A stretch of DNA of 64,000 nt from Ruminiclostridium cellobioparum DSM 1351 = ATCC 15832 (GTDB lineage Bacteria > Bacillota > Clostridia > Acetivibrionales > DSM-1351). The stretch lies in the NCBI RefSeq assembly GCF_000621505.1, contig NZ_KK211290.1, forward strand, positions 215,269 to 279,268, written 5' to 3'. The notes beneath the pieces were generated by a model. The model did not search any database. It saw only the letters and a list, made by a program, of their open reading frames with translations, and was not told where the DNA came from. Both the position numbers and the translations under genes were made by a program. Shown here one piece after another: positions 1 through 9,252 of the stretch (the first letter of the stretch is position 1; every line of letters begins with the position of its first letter).

Positions 1-1697
1 AGCCAGTCGGATTTTGTATATGCTGCTCGGTTGTCAAGAGGCATACCGTAGGTATTTATATGTCTGAAATAGCTTTTCAGCTCGGCATCCAGCACCTCCT
101 CCGGAAAAAGACCTGTCTTGAAAATACGGTCCCAGATCAGATTATATTTCATGCTGAAGGTGCCGGGTTTATCAAATGTGAGCCTGAAAGTGCCGTCCTC
201 ATTTAATGCTCTTTCCGTCCAGCTTTTTGCCATCTTCCTGGCAGTATTGTGATATACCCGGCTTTCCTCGCTGCCCGACAGGTTTTCCATTATAATACCG
301 AAGCTTGCAATACCCATCACGGCCTTTGCCGCCAGATTGCAGTTGTGAGCCAGGTGGCCGGCAAAATCATCGGTGCACAGCTGGTTTTCGGGATCGGCAC
401 CGTTGCGGATAAGATATTCAGCCCACTGCTTCAGCAGCGGAAGGTATTCTGCGGCAAAATCAAAACTGCCCCCGGCCAGCGAAAGTGCAGCCGCCGTAAT
501 CAGCATATTGCCGCATTCCTCAATGGGCATCTGATCCTCAAGGTTTGTTCCGCCGCCATACACCTGTCCGTTAAGCAAAGGATAGGTACCCGCATCATGG
601 GGTGCAAAATCATGGCACCATACATCTGAAGCGGCATATTTGAAAACAGGTCTCAGCATGCCCTTCACCAGTTCAGGATTGTACAGCAGGAACATGGGTA
701 TGGAGGGATATGTCACATCAACTGTGGCGGCGCAACCATTGCTGAAGCATTCCTTGGAAATAAACAGCAGTTCTCCCTCTTTGTCGGCACAGAGCTTGTG
801 GGCGGCAATTACCTGCCTGTAGGCCAGCAGCAGAAGCTCTGCATATTTTGGGCCGCCGCTTGCAGCAGCTCTTTTATACAATTCCTCCGAAAACAGGCTG
901 CACCGTCTCGTAATATCATCGTATTGGTCAAACGCCCGGCCGATGATTTTCTTAATATCCTCCGATTCCCTTGTCCAGAAGCCTTTAAGGTTTTGGCCGA
1001 AATATTGGATACTGTATATGTCATCATAGGCAAAGGCAAAAAGAGCATGGTTCTGTCCCGCCGTATCCAGCACCGCGCTTGCTTCAAGTTCTGTGGCTTC
1101 TCCCTGCTTCCGGATGCATATCTCAGGACAGCCGTACTTTGCCGCCAGGTAAAAATAACCCCAGTCAATGCGGACATCATCCCCCGCCCGGTTGAGTACC
1201 TGTTGGCTGGTGCTGCCCATCCTGGCGCAAACCACCTCATTCTCCATTGCAAGGAGCTCTCCACCGGTCTCCCGCTCGCTGCGGTTGTTGACACACAGAT
1301 CGTCGGAGACATGCAGGTTTATCTTTACATTGCGGGGCCGGCTGTCCAGGCTGCGTACCTCTGCTTTCAGGTAGGAAACCGGCCGGGACAGTACTTTCAG
1401 GTCATCCAGCAGCAGAGGTGATGTAAAAATCAGCTTCAGTTCAACCGACTCGACCGCAAAGGTATAAATTGTCGACATAGCGTTGATTTCGCAGCCTGTC
1501 TGGGCCATCTTCCCCATATTTTTACGGTCTCCCATAAACAGATATTCACGGCCGTCAAGCTGTAAAACACCGGTGACGGCGTTGGGTTTTCCCGTCCAGT
1601 GCACGGTTTCTCCGTCATTCAGCTCATCCTTGAAAGACCAGACGCTGAAATAGGGATCGATAGTAATAAGTGGTGTTGCCGGTGCTCGCAGTTTCAT
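1..1697 (-). CDS. DUF4965 / glutaminase A-like protein (3' end outside window)
   Basis: The reading frame is open from an ATG at 1697, preceded by GGAGGTAACTAAAACA, to the left edge, so about 565 residues are visible and the C-terminus is missing. The N-terminus reads PATPLITIDPYFSVWSF, followed by ETVHWTGKP and YLFMGD, the hallmark start of the DUF4965/DUF5127 family that includes fungal glutaminase A. Further on TDDFAGHLAHNCNLAAKAVMG, then YNLIWDRIF and YGMPLDNRAAYTKSDW, match the alpha/alpha-toroid (DUF1793) half. There is no signal peptide, so the protein should be cytosolic, unlike secreted glutaminases. It starts 40 bp after the glycyl radical enzyme gene and is probably the third gene of that operon. 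Family assignment is firm; glutaminase activity is not, because the fold also resembles six-hairpin glycosidases and the neighbours are sugar genes. Confidence 0.8.
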   Translation of the reverse strand, partial: MKLRAPATPLITIDPYFSVWSFKDELNDGETVHWTGKPNAVTGVLQLDGREYLFMGDRKNMGKMAQTGCEINAMSTIYTFAVESVELKLIFTSPLLLDDLKVLSRPVSYLKAEVRSLDSRPRNVKINLHVSDDLCVNNRSERETGGELLAMENEVVCARMGSTSQQVLNRAGDDVRIDWGYFYLAAKYGCPEICIRKQGEATELEASAVLDTAGQNHALFAFAYDDIYSIQYFGQNLKGFWTRESEDIKKIIGRAFDQYDDITRRCSLFSEELYKRAAASGGPKYAELLLLAYRQVIAAHKLCADKEGELLFISKECFSNGCAATVDVTYPSIPMFLLYNPELVKGMLRPVFKYAASDVWCHDFAPHDAGTYPLLNGQVYGGGTNLEDQMPIEECGNMLITAAALSLAGGSFDFAAEYLPLLKQWAEYLIRNGADPENQLCTDDFAGHLAHNCNLAAKAVMGIASFGIIMENLSGSEESRVYHNTARKMAKSWTERALNEDGTFRLTFDKPGTFSMKYNLIWDRIFKTGLFPEEVLDAELKSYFRHINTYGMPLDNRAAYTKSDW

Positions 1698-1737
1698 TGT
1701 TTTAGTTACCTCCATATTTTTGGGATTGCTTTGTTTA

Positions 1738-3912
1738 TCATTTCCTGCTGGAAAGGAATCTGTCCACTACCTGCTGCCTGTACTCCTTTGACAAAGATGC
1801 AAAAAATGCCGAATAACCCGTTACGCGCACTACCAGGTCAGGATGCCTGGATGGGTCCTCATGGGCCTCCAGCAGCTTCTTTCCGGTAAGACAATTCAGG
1901 TTGACAAGGGTTCCTCCCATCTGATTATGGGTATGGATCAGTGAAATCAGTGCATCTATTCCTCCGGCTTTTCCCAGCATATCGGTATCAATATCCAGAT
2001 GCAGCGGTGAAGAATTGCCGTAGCCCGGCTGCAGCGCCGCTACGGCATTGGCCTTTAATGAAGGCGAAAAGGAGTCGATTCCTGCCGCAAAACCCGGATC
2101 GGGTTCGTTGGAATGGGATATGGCTTCTCCGGCCTTTCTGCCGTTTGGTGTCGCAGGAAGCTTTGCCCCAAGTTCTCCTATATTCCCGTGTGAAAACATT
2201 CCCGGAATTATTGGGAGATTGTATTTCGGCGTGCCCTCATGCTTACAGCACCAGACATAGTGGTCCCTGATCCTGTCGGCCCATTTCTGCGCCTTCGAGC
2301 CCGGGCAGCCCAGCCGGCTGATATTCTTCAGCATAAGGCGGATATTTTCAGCGCCTTCATAGTTTTTGTCAAGAACATCAAACAGTTCCTCCCATGTAAT
2401 CCTGCCTTCCTTCACAACACGCTGCTCAATAGCTGCAAAGGAATCGGCAACGGTGGCCATTCCCACGCCGTCGATATTGAAGTTAAGAATGTCCACACCG
2501 CCTTCGGAACAGTTAAGCCCCCTCTCAACAGGGCCGTGCATGAACAGATTGTATACAAGCTCGGGCGTATTTCTTCCAACCACCTCGTAGTGCCTGTCAT
2601 AGCCCGACTTGATGCTGTCCACTATAATTTTTGTGTGATGGCAGAATCTCTCGAACAATACCTCCAGCGAGGGCTCCCCGTACCTTATATCCTCCATGGC
2701 ATAGTGGAAGGCAAATCCCAGATTGCAGCGGGTGACATCCTGAAGCGGATATTCTCTTCCGGGTATGGCGGTCCAGTTGCAGCCGACCTTTGCCCTCATA
2801 CGGGCCAGCTGAAGCGGGTATCCGTTCTTCGCATAACCCTGCTCGCAGCCGATATTACAGGAATAGCTGACGCCTGTGCCGTCCTCCAGCATATATTCCA
2901 GAGAACGCCTCAGCAACTGGGGGTTGACGTCGTCATGGACCCTGAGGGCTATATTTGCCGGAATGCGCAGATAATGCATGGCGTCCAGTATGATGAACGA
3001 CATGCGGCTGGTCATATCTCTGCTGCCGTCGGGTGTCAGTCCGGCAATCTGTGAATAGTGGGTATCGTTGAAGAACAGGCTGGCCACATACCATACTGCC
3101 TGTTCATCGGTGAGTATCCCCGCTTCCATATCCTTTTCATAGTAGGGTCTCAAAACCTCATCCAGCTGATCCAGGGCCCCTCCTGCAAAGTAAGTGCGGT
3201 CAAGGGTCTGGAAGTGTGCAATGAACTGGCAGGCTTCCCTCAGCGTTCTCGGAGGATTGTTCACCAGCCACTGGTTGATTTCAGCTATTTCCAGAAGATT
3301 TTTCCCTGTATCCGGGTCGCTTTCCTCCTGTGCCATCCTTTCGGCCTCCAGGGCCAGGGCGCCGGTCCATTCCTGCATACCCAGCACCACCAGTTCCTCT
3401 CCGTCATAGAAGGAGGTATCTGCCGGTGAGTTGAACTCCCTGAAATGTCTTATTTTATCCAGCAGCCCACCCCAGCCCAGCTTTAGGCCTATTCCTATAT
3501 CCCCGGCACAGTGGTTCATGCCTCCAAAACCCGGAAAGGTATTGTATTTTGCCCATACCTCCTTCAGCTCGGAGGGCTGGTCCTCAGGTATTATGCCCAT
3601 CCTTACGAAATTCTGCAAAGGCCCTATCCAGGCCCCTGCAAGTGCGCTGTTTTTATTTATGTATTTAGGTATTTCATTGAAAAATCTTCTTAAGTGCTCT
3701 CCAATGGCCACATAGCCATATACAAGTCCCGAGGGATGATTGGGCCTTGCTTCGAATTTGAAATCGGGATAGTGGACAAAACCCCAGTCGTCAAAATCCT
3801 GGTGTCCGATTTCTTTCCTCTTGAATTCATTGATTTTAAGTTTGTCTTCACGAAGACCATTAACCCTTTGTGAATACAATTGTGACAATATAACCCTGTC
3901 AGTCTGCAACAT
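1738..3912 (-). CDS. Glycyl radical enzyme of the pyruvate formate-lyase family, substrate unknown
   Basis: 724 residues. The start chosen is the ATG at 3912 because GGAGG lies 8 nt upstream; upstream in-frame ATG codons lack a site. The C-terminus carries the glycyl radical loop RVTGYSAFF with the radical glycine near residue 699. The thiyl cysteine should lie in SYSCNIGCEQG (Cys352 or Cys356), and the glutamate follows the second cysteine directly, unlike GCVEP of the glycerol, diol and choline lyases and unlike the Cys-Cys pair of true PFL. Such enzymes abstract hydrogen to dehydrate, decarboxylate or cleave a small substrate under anoxia. It lies between its activase (22 nt upstream) and a DUF4965 gene. 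A sugar-type regulator diverges from the operon, so a sugar-derived substrate is a reasonable inference. No characterised subfamily could be recognised. Confidence 0.88.
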   Translation of the reverse strand: MLQTDRVILSQLYSQRVNGLREDKLKINEFKRKEIGHQDFDDWGFVHYPDFKFEARPNHPSGLVYGYVAIGEHLRRFFNEIPKYINKNSALAGAWIGPLQNFVRMGIIPEDQPSELKEVWAKYNTFPGFGGMNHCAGDIGIGLKLGWGGLLDKIRHFREFNSPADTSFYDGEELVVLGMQEWTGALALEAERMAQEESDPDTGKNLLEIAEINQWLVNNPPRTLREACQFIAHFQTLDRTYFAGGALDQLDEVLRPYYEKDMEAGILTDEQAVWYVASLFFNDTHYSQIAGLTPDGSRDMTSRMSFIILDAMHYLRIPANIALRVHDDVNPQLLRRSLEYMLEDGTGVSYSCNIGCEQGYAKNGYPLQLARMRAKVGCNWTAIPGREYPLQDVTRCNLGFAFHYAMEDIRYGEPSLEVLFERFCHHTKIIVDSIKSGYDRHYEVVGRNTPELVYNLFMHGPVERGLNCSEGGVDILNFNIDGVGMATVADSFAAIEQRVVKEGRITWEELFDVLDKNYEGAENIRLMLKNISRLGCPGSKAQKWADRIRDHYVWCCKHEGTPKYNLPIIPGMFSHGNIGELGAKLPATPNGRKAGEAISHSNEPDPGFAAGIDSFSPSLKANAVAALQPGYGNSSPLHLDIDTDMLGKAGGIDALISLIHTHNQMGGTLVNLNCLTGKKLLEAHEDPSRHPDLVVRVTGYSAFFASLSKEYRQQVVDRFLSSRK

Positions 3913-3934
3913 TGCTGCTCCCTCCATATCCTCT

Positions 3935-4834
3935 TTATGTTTTAACCGCATTCAAGCCTTCACTTACCAGTATTTCAACTGCTCTGTCCATCACAGCCTC
4001 GGTTGGAACTTCAACGTCCTTCAGCTCATTATCCATACCAAGCGCAGTATATTTGTTGTCGCCCAGCTTATGATAGGGCATGACTTCAACTCTGCTTATG
4101 TTCAAAGATTTAAGTATCCCGGCAATCCCGGGAATTTGTCCGTCATTGCACCCCGGAACAAAGGGAATCCTAACAAGTATCTGCTTTCCTGAAGCCGAAA
4201 GCCTTTCCAGGTTATTCAGGATACGGACGTTGCCGGCACCTGTCAGCAGCTTGTGTACTGCCGTATCAGCCGCTTTTATGTCATACAGGAACAGGTCGGT
4301 CACAGGCAGTATCCTTTCAAAGCTGCTCCAAGGGACGTTTCCGGCCGTATCGACCGCCGTATGGATACCTTTTTCCCTGCAGCGCTTCAGTATTTCATAC
4401 AAAAATTCTGTCTGAAGCATACATTCCCCGCCTGAAAAGGTGACTCCGCCTTTCGAATTACTGTAATACAAATAATCCTCCATGATGGAGTCAAACACAT
4501 AATCAGCATCCACATATTTGCCTACGGCAGTTATGGCATTGGCAAAGCATACATCGGCACAGGCCAGGCATCCGATACATTTGGCCCTGTTTATTGTATG
4601 CATCTGCTTATCGTCAAGTACATGCACACCATTTGGACATGCCTTGAAGCAAGCCCCGCACCCTATGCACCGGTCGGAATAAAACTCAAACTGACTTTTG
4701 GGTGAGATTGATTCCGGATTGTGGCACCATTTGCAGCTGAGGTTGCAGCCCTTAAAAAATACCGTAGTTCTCACTCCCGGGCCGTCATAAATAGAAAAAT
4801 GCTGAATATTGAAAATATTTCCTTTGGAATTCAC
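3935..4834 (-). CDS. Glycyl radical enzyme activating enzyme (radical SAM)
   Basis: About 299 residues. The radical SAM motif CNLSCKWC (CX3CX2C) follows YDGPGVRTTVFFKGC, the classic activase start. Two ferredoxin-type clusters follow, CIGCGACFKACP and CIGCLACADVC, as in activases of glycerol dehydratase and 4-hydroxyphenylacetate decarboxylase types but not PflA. The GGE-like motif TFSGGECMLQ and later VRIPFVPGCNDG are present. It uses SAM and a [4Fe-4S] cluster to abstract hydrogen from the glycine of the enzyme encoded 22 nt downstream. The start is uncertain: a TTG at 4846 directly abuts the AGGGGG site, whereas the GTG at 4834 has 12 nt spacing and is preferred. First gene of the operon, transcribed from the AT-rich region before 5112. 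Confidence 0.9.
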   Translation of the reverse strand: MNSKGNIFNIQHFSIYDGPGVRTTVFFKGCNLSCKWCHNPESISPKSQFEFYSDRCIGCGACFKACPNGVHVLDDKQMHTINRAKCIGCLACADVCFANAITAVGKYVDADYVFDSIMEDYLYYSNSKGGVTFSGGECMLQTEFLYEILKRCREKGIHTAVDTAGNVPWSSFERILPVTDLFLYDIKAADTAVHKLLTGAGNVRILNNLERLSASGKQILVRIPFVPGCNDGQIPGIAGILKSLNISRVEVMPYHKLGDNKYTALGMDNELKDVEVPTEAVMDRAVEILVSEGLNAVKT

Positions 4835-5010
4835 CGAAAATATCAACCCCCTTTATACCTGATCTTATTACATATTATATATCAATATTTGTTATGTTCA
4901 TTATATATTATATGTTAATTATAATCAATTTATTTTTTATATTCAATAATACATCAATTTGTCAGGTTCCACACAAGCACATTTCTTTTTAACCATTTAG
5001 AACTTAAGAG

Positions 5011-5040
5011 TGCCTTGATTCCTTAACATAAATCAAGGCA
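5011..5040. promoter_or_regulatory. Perfect 10-bp inverted repeat, candidate operator
   Basis: TGCCTTGATT at 5011-5020 and AATCAAGGCA at 5031-5040 are exact inverted copies separated by 10 bp, so the half-site centres are 20 bp apart (about two helical turns). It lies immediately upstream of the TTGACA box at 5041 and no T-run follows on either side, so a dimer binding site fits better than a terminator. It sits in the 265-bp divergent region between the activase and the regulator gene. Confidence 0.55.
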
Positions 5041-5070
5041 TTGACATGTTTGTTATATTTGTTATATCAT
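5041..5070 (+). promoter_or_regulatory. Promoter of the GntR/LacI-type regulator with internal TTTGTTATA repeats
   Basis: TTGACA (5041-5046) is followed after 18 bp by TATCAT (5065-5070). Between them lie two tandem copies of TTTGTTATA (5049-5057 and 5058-5066); a third copy, TTTGTTATG, lies at 4888-4896 near the divergent operon. Repeats inside the spacer suggest autoregulation. The rest of 4847-5112 is AT-rich with no gene. Confidence 0.5.
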
Positions 5071-5112
5071 ATAATATATACATAATTATTAAAACTGGAA
5101 GGATCCTTAGAT

Positions 5113-6339
5113 ATGAAGATTGAATCAAGAACACCGTTGTATGCAATGATCAAAGATTATATAAAAAAGCAGATCGCAGAAGGAACTTTTAATGAGAATG
5201 ACAGGCTCCCTCCCGAGGTTGAGCTTATGAAAACCTTCAATGTAAGCAGGATTACCGTGACCAAAGCCCTCACCGAAATGGCCGATGAAGGAATAGTTTA
5301 CAGAATACCAGGCAGGGGCACTTACGTCAGAGGGAACCCCGGCAACCCCATAGAGGCTTCCGGAGCAAATGAATCAAGGGCAAAGGACCCGGTTGATGTT
5401 AAAACAGACACAGCCGAAAACCGCCGGGAAGGATCAGGTTTGATCGGTTTTACCATTCCCACCCTTGAGGACTATTTCTCCACGAATATACTTAACGGCA
5501 TCAAAAAATCCCTGGATGAAAGGGGTTATTCCCTGCTCATACAGATAACCTTCGACAGGGCCAGGGAAGAGCAGGCAATAAGGAATTTTATTAAATTCGG
5601 CGTCGACGGCATGATCATCTTTCCCGTGGATCAGGAAACCTACAACGAGGAAATCCTTGCCTTGAAAGTGAATCATTTCCCCTTTGTACTGGTGGACCGT
5701 TATCTGCCCGGAATAGATACCAGTTATGTAGTTTCAAACAATGTGCTGGGAGGGAAACTGGCCGTATCCCACCTGTACGAACTTGGTCACAGAAATATTG
5801 CAATCTGCACAAGCACAATGCTTCCCACCTCTTCCACCGGAGACCGCATTAACGGTTACCTGAGCGAATTAGTTGAAAGAGGTATAAAGGAAAATTCCGA
5901 GCTGATCATAAAGGACATCGACGTATCCAGATTTGAAAGCAGCCCCGACAGCGCACTTAAAAACAATATAGTAACATCTGAGAACAACGTAAACAACCTG
6001 CGCCTTATAGACGCGCTTAAGAACGGAAAAGCTACCGCCTTCATAGTAACCGACGGAAAAACAGCGGTTTATATTTCAAGAATTTGCGAACACCTGGGAA
6101 TCCGCATTCCGGAAGACATTTCCCTGATATGCTTTGATGACCCCTTATACACCCCCTTTAACTCAAGCTTTTTCACTCATATAAAACAGTCCGAGAGATC
6201 AATGGGTTACAGGGCAGGGGAAATAATGGCCGATTTGCTGAAACCGGAGAAGAAGGAGAACCTCCAGGAATACCACAAAATCATTCTGGATCCGGAGCTT
6301 GTTATCCGCAAGTCCTCCGGCCCCGTCAGGAAGAAATAA
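5113..6339 (+). CDS. GntR-type winged helix plus LacI-type sensor transcriptional regulator (AraR-like layout)
   Basis: 408 residues. Residues 1-75 form a GntR winged helix (TPLYAMIKDYIKKQIAEG, NENDRLPPEVELM, VSRITVTKALTEM, IPGRGTYV). A linker of about 40 residues leads to a periplasmic-binding-type sensor starting near residue 115 (GLIGFTIPTLEDYFSTNIL) with the usual GVDGMIIFP, LGHRNIAIC and PEDISLICFDDP signatures. This is the AraR architecture, in which a sugar releases the repressor. It diverges from the glycyl radical operon and probably controls both that operon and itself. The GH43 gene lies tail to tail 41 bp away. The ligand cannot be told from sequence. Confidence 0.88.
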   Translation: MKIESRTPLYAMIKDYIKKQIAEGTFNENDRLPPEVELMKTFNVSRITVTKALTEMADEGIVYRIPGRGTYVRGNPGNPIEASGANESRAKDPVDVKTDTAENRREGSGLIGFTIPTLEDYFSTNILNGIKKSLDERGYSLLIQITFDRAREEQAIRNFIKFGVDGMIIFPVDQETYNEEILALKVNHFPFVLVDRYLPGIDTSYVVSNNVLGGKLAVSHLYELGHRNIAICTSTMLPTSSTGDRINGYLSELVERGIKENSELIIKDIDVSRFESSPDSALKNNIVTSENNVNNLRLIDALKNGKATAFIVTDGKTAVYISRICEHLGIRIPEDISLICFDDPLYTPFNSSFFTHIKQSERSMGYRAGEIMADLLKPEKKENLQEYHKIILDPELVIRKSSGPVRKK

Positions 6340-6380
6340 GATATCATTTGATACGTTACAGAGTTCCGGGTTCAATCATT

Positions 6381-7340
6381 TCAGAGCTCTCCAGACGGCT
6401 TCCCCAGCTCCTCCCACCGGGACAAGGGTTTTCCGAATTCCGGCAGCCCTTCACTGTTCCAATAAAACGGTTGTGCCCAGGTACTTCTGAATACCGTATT
6501 CAGCTTGTGGCCTCTTTGCTCTGAAATCCCGTGGAAAATTATCCAATCCTCCTTATCATCGGGAGATTTTACAAAGCTGTTATGACCTACGGCAACCACC
6601 CGGTTTTCTACCGATTTAGCAAATACCGGGGCAGCTGATTTTGTCCAGGAATCTATATCAAGCAAATCACTGTCATCGGGAGCAGACACCATTCCCAGGC
6701 AATAATCCTCAGTCCAGGTCGTGCTGGCGGAGTAGATAACAAATATCCTGCCATTTCTTTTCAGAATGGCAGGCCCCTCGTTTATAGCCATTCCGCCCCG
6801 CATTTCCCAATCAAATTCCGGTTTTGTCAATAAGACATCCTCACCGGAAAGCGTCCATGGGTCACTCATTTTTGCGATGTAAATCGCAGAGCCATACTCG
6901 GGAAAATTCCCATAGCCCGCATACAGGAAATACAGCTCACGATTATGCCGCAGCACCGTACCGTCCAATCCGGGGTATTGTGTATTAACCTGACCTTTTT
7001 CGGCCCATGTTCCCAGCATGGGATCTTCGGATTCATTTTCCAGAACAAATATCCTTCTCGTTTCATCCCCTCCGCCGTCGTTGGCAGTGAAATATACGTA
7101 CCATTTGTCATTGATAAAATGAAGCTCCGGTGCCCAAAGATTTTTTGAACAGGGCCCGGTTGACTCAGGTGTCCAGATTATTTTCTTCCCGGCCTGCCCG
7201 ACACCGGTAATGGACCGGGAAACCCACAATTCAATCCTGTCCCCTCTTGTTACCATAAAATAATAAAAGCCGTTATGATGCTTATACAGCCATGGATCGG
7301 CACCATTTTCAAAAATAGGATTTTTAAATGTATTTATCAT
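6381..7340 (-). CDS. Glycoside hydrolase family 43-like enzyme (intracellular)
   Basis: 319 residues, a single five-bladed propeller domain with no signal peptide. Expected GH43 acidic residues can be placed in NGADPWLY (general base Asp, about residue 14), PGLDGTVL (pKa-modulating Asp) and AINEGPAI (general acid Glu). The family acts on alpha-L-arabinofuranosides, beta-xylosides or galactans. Its ATG at 7340 overlaps the TGA of the upstream GH2 gene (ATGA), so translation is coupled. Last gene of the importer-GH2-GH43 operon; it should trim oligosaccharides after uptake. Linkage specificity is not predictable here. Confidence 0.88.
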   Translation of the reverse strand: MINTFKNPIFENGADPWLYKHHNGFYYFMVTRGDRIELWVSRSITGVGQAGKKIIWTPESTGPCSKNLWAPELHFINDKWYVYFTANDGGGDETRRIFVLENESEDPMLGTWAEKGQVNTQYPGLDGTVLRHNRELYFLYAGYGNFPEYGSAIYIAKMSDPWTLSGEDVLLTKPEFDWEMRGGMAINEGPAILKRNGRIFVIYSASTTWTEDYCLGMVSAPDDSDLLDIDSWTKSAAPVFAKSVENRVVAVGHNSFVKSPDDKEDWIIFHGISEQRGHKLNTVFRSTWAQPFYWNSEGLPEFGKPLSRWEELGKPSGEL

Positions 7341-9094
7341 TTGACATCATTAACCTTTCTTATGGCTTCAATATCCACCTTCAGTTTTCTGTCGGCCGTC
7401 AAAAGGCCGTTTATCTCCTGCATGACATCAGTCAGCTGGGTATAGCAATAGCCCCTGATATACGGAGTATTCTTGATGGCTCCCGTAATATCTCCATATC
7501 TTTCAAAAAAGCTTTTTTCATCCATTACCGCCCCGTTATATCCCCAATTGCCGGAATCCTCGCTTTCAAAAGCTATCCCCCCATACTCGGACACCAGTAT
7601 GGGCTGTCCCTCGTACACTGTTCCCTCGGCGTACAGAAGCCTCCAATTGTTAACTGAACCTTTCAGCATTTGTTCCTTATTGTGATACTTTTCATTAAAT
7701 TCCCCGCTCCAGGCTTCATAATCGTGGATTCCGCAAATATCGGATTCCACCTGCTCCCATCCGTCATTGGTGCTGATCAAACGCGTTTTGTCCATTGAGC
7801 GGAGGATGTAATAAAGAGATTTTGCAAAATCCTGCTGTGTTCTATCAGTATAAATATTCCTGACACCCCAGGATTCATTCAGCGGCACCCACGCTACAAT
7901 ACAGGGGTGATTATAGTCACGGTTTACAAATTCAATCATCTCAGTTGTAATATTCTGAGTTTCCTCTATGTTAAAATCATATGCAGCCGGCATTTCACCC
8001 CAAACCAGCAAGCCTAATTTGTCAGCCCAGTAATAATATCGCGGGTCCTCTATTTTCTGATGTTTTCTGGCTCCGTTAAAACCCATTTTTTTGGTCATTT
8101 CTATGTCATGGATAATAGCCCGGTCACTTGGCGGGGTCAGCAGGCTCTCAGGCCAGTAGCCCTGATCCAGTATCAGCTTCTGGTAATAGGGACTGTTATT
8201 CAGAAGTATAAAGTCACCCTTTACCGATATCTTTCTCATGCCAAAATAACTTTTAAATTCGTCCGACCGAGCCCCGTTCTCTTTAACAGTAAATTCGACA
8301 TCATACAAATTGGGTGTTTCAGGCTTCCAATAGTGTATTTCATCTATGTAGTCCTCTTCAGCCATATCAATGGTCAATTTGAATATCCTTCTATCAATGC
8401 CTGCTGTTATTTTCTTCTTTTCCTGTCCCTTGTAATTTACAACGGCAGTAAGCTCGGCATTCTCCGGGTCCCTGTTCAGAAAAATTTCAGCCAGGACGGT
8501 TTTCCTGTCAATATCGGGCGTTATTCTTAGTTTATCAACATACAAACCGCCTACGGCTTCCAGCCAAACAGTCTGCCAGATCCCCGAAGTCGCAGTATAC
8601 CAGCACCGGTCGGGCTTTTCCTTCCAATACTGCTTTCCCCTGGGCTGTGTGCATTCATATCTATCCTCGGCCTTCACGGTCAACCGGTTTTTTCCGGGCT
8701 TGATACTGCCGGTAATATCAAACTTGAAAGGCACATATCCGCCTTGATGTTTTCCCGCAAATTCTCCATTTATCCAGACCTTTGCGGCGTAATCCACAGC
8801 TCCGAAATGAAGTAAGACCTTTTTTCCTGCAAAGCTTTCAGGAATTTCGAACTCTCTTTCATACCACAGGTATTCATGCATTTCCATGACGGCAATACCG
8901 CTCAGCTCACTCTGGTAACAGAAGGGCACCACTATTTCTTTGGAAAATTCCTTCCCTCTATACCATTTTTGTTCTTCACCGGCATTTTCATCATCAAATT
9001 CAAAATTCCAAACTCCGTTGAGGTTCAGCCATTCCGCCCTCTCAAAATCCGGTCTCGGATATTCGCTTCTAGGTTGGTTAGTCATATTATTCAA
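7337..9094 (-). CDS. Glycoside hydrolase family 2 enzyme (beta-galactosidase/glucuronidase-like)
   Basis: About 585 residues from a TTG at 9094 that has GGGAG 9 nt upstream; an ATG at 9085 is the alternative. The N-terminal sugar-binding jelly roll (LNLNGVWNFEF, WYEREFEIP, VWINGEFAGKHQGGYVPF) and the Ig-like middle are followed by a TIM barrel. The acid/base lies in WVPLNESWG and the nucleophile Glu in LVSEYGG. It is shorter than LacZ and lacks its C-terminal domain 5; the size suits beta-glucuronidase or alpha-arabinopyranosidase-like GH2 groups. No signal peptide, so it acts on imported oligosaccharides. It follows the permease gene after about 160 bp and is coupled to GH43. Confidence 0.9.
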   Translation of the reverse strand: MNNMTNQPRSEYPRPDFERAEWLNLNGVWNFEFDDENAGEEQKWYRGKEFSKEIVVPFCYQSELSGIAVMEMHEYLWYEREFEIPESFAGKKVLLHFGAVDYAAKVWINGEFAGKHQGGYVPFKFDITGSIKPGKNRLTVKAEDRYECTQPRGKQYWKEKPDRCWYTATSGIWQTVWLEAVGGLYVDKLRITPDIDRKTVLAEIFLNRDPENAELTAVVNYKGQEKKKITAGIDRRIFKLTIDMAEEDYIDEIHYWKPETPNLYDVEFTVKENGARSDEFKSYFGMRKISVKGDFILLNNSPYYQKLILDQGYWPESLLTPPSDRAIIHDIEMTKKMGFNGARKHQKIEDPRYYYWADKLGLLVWGEMPAAYDFNIEETQNITTEMIEFVNRDYNHPCIVAWVPLNESWGVRNIYTDRTQQDFAKSLYYILRSMDKTRLISTNDGWEQVESDICGIHDYEAWSGEFNEKYHNKEQMLKGSVNNWRLLYAEGTVYEGQPILVSEYGGIAFESEDSGNWGYNGAVMDEKSFFERYGDITGAIKNTPYIRGYCYTQLTDVMQEINGLLTADRKLKVDIEAIRKVNDVK

Positions 9095-9252
9095 AGCTTT
9101 CATCTCCCAAATTATTAGTCTGATCATTAAGTATTTCTCTGTTTAAGCTTTCATTGCCATTCTTTGAGTTTTTACAACGGCAGAAATATGAAATAATTTC
9201 AGCCCTTAATTGCCGGTTACCAGCAGCCAAAATAATTTTTTCATATTTGCTA

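Noticed and set aside
809..1618. Minus-strand open frames at 809-1312 and 1436-1618
   Set aside because: They lie inside the DUF4965 gene in another frame and have no family signal or ribosome-binding site.
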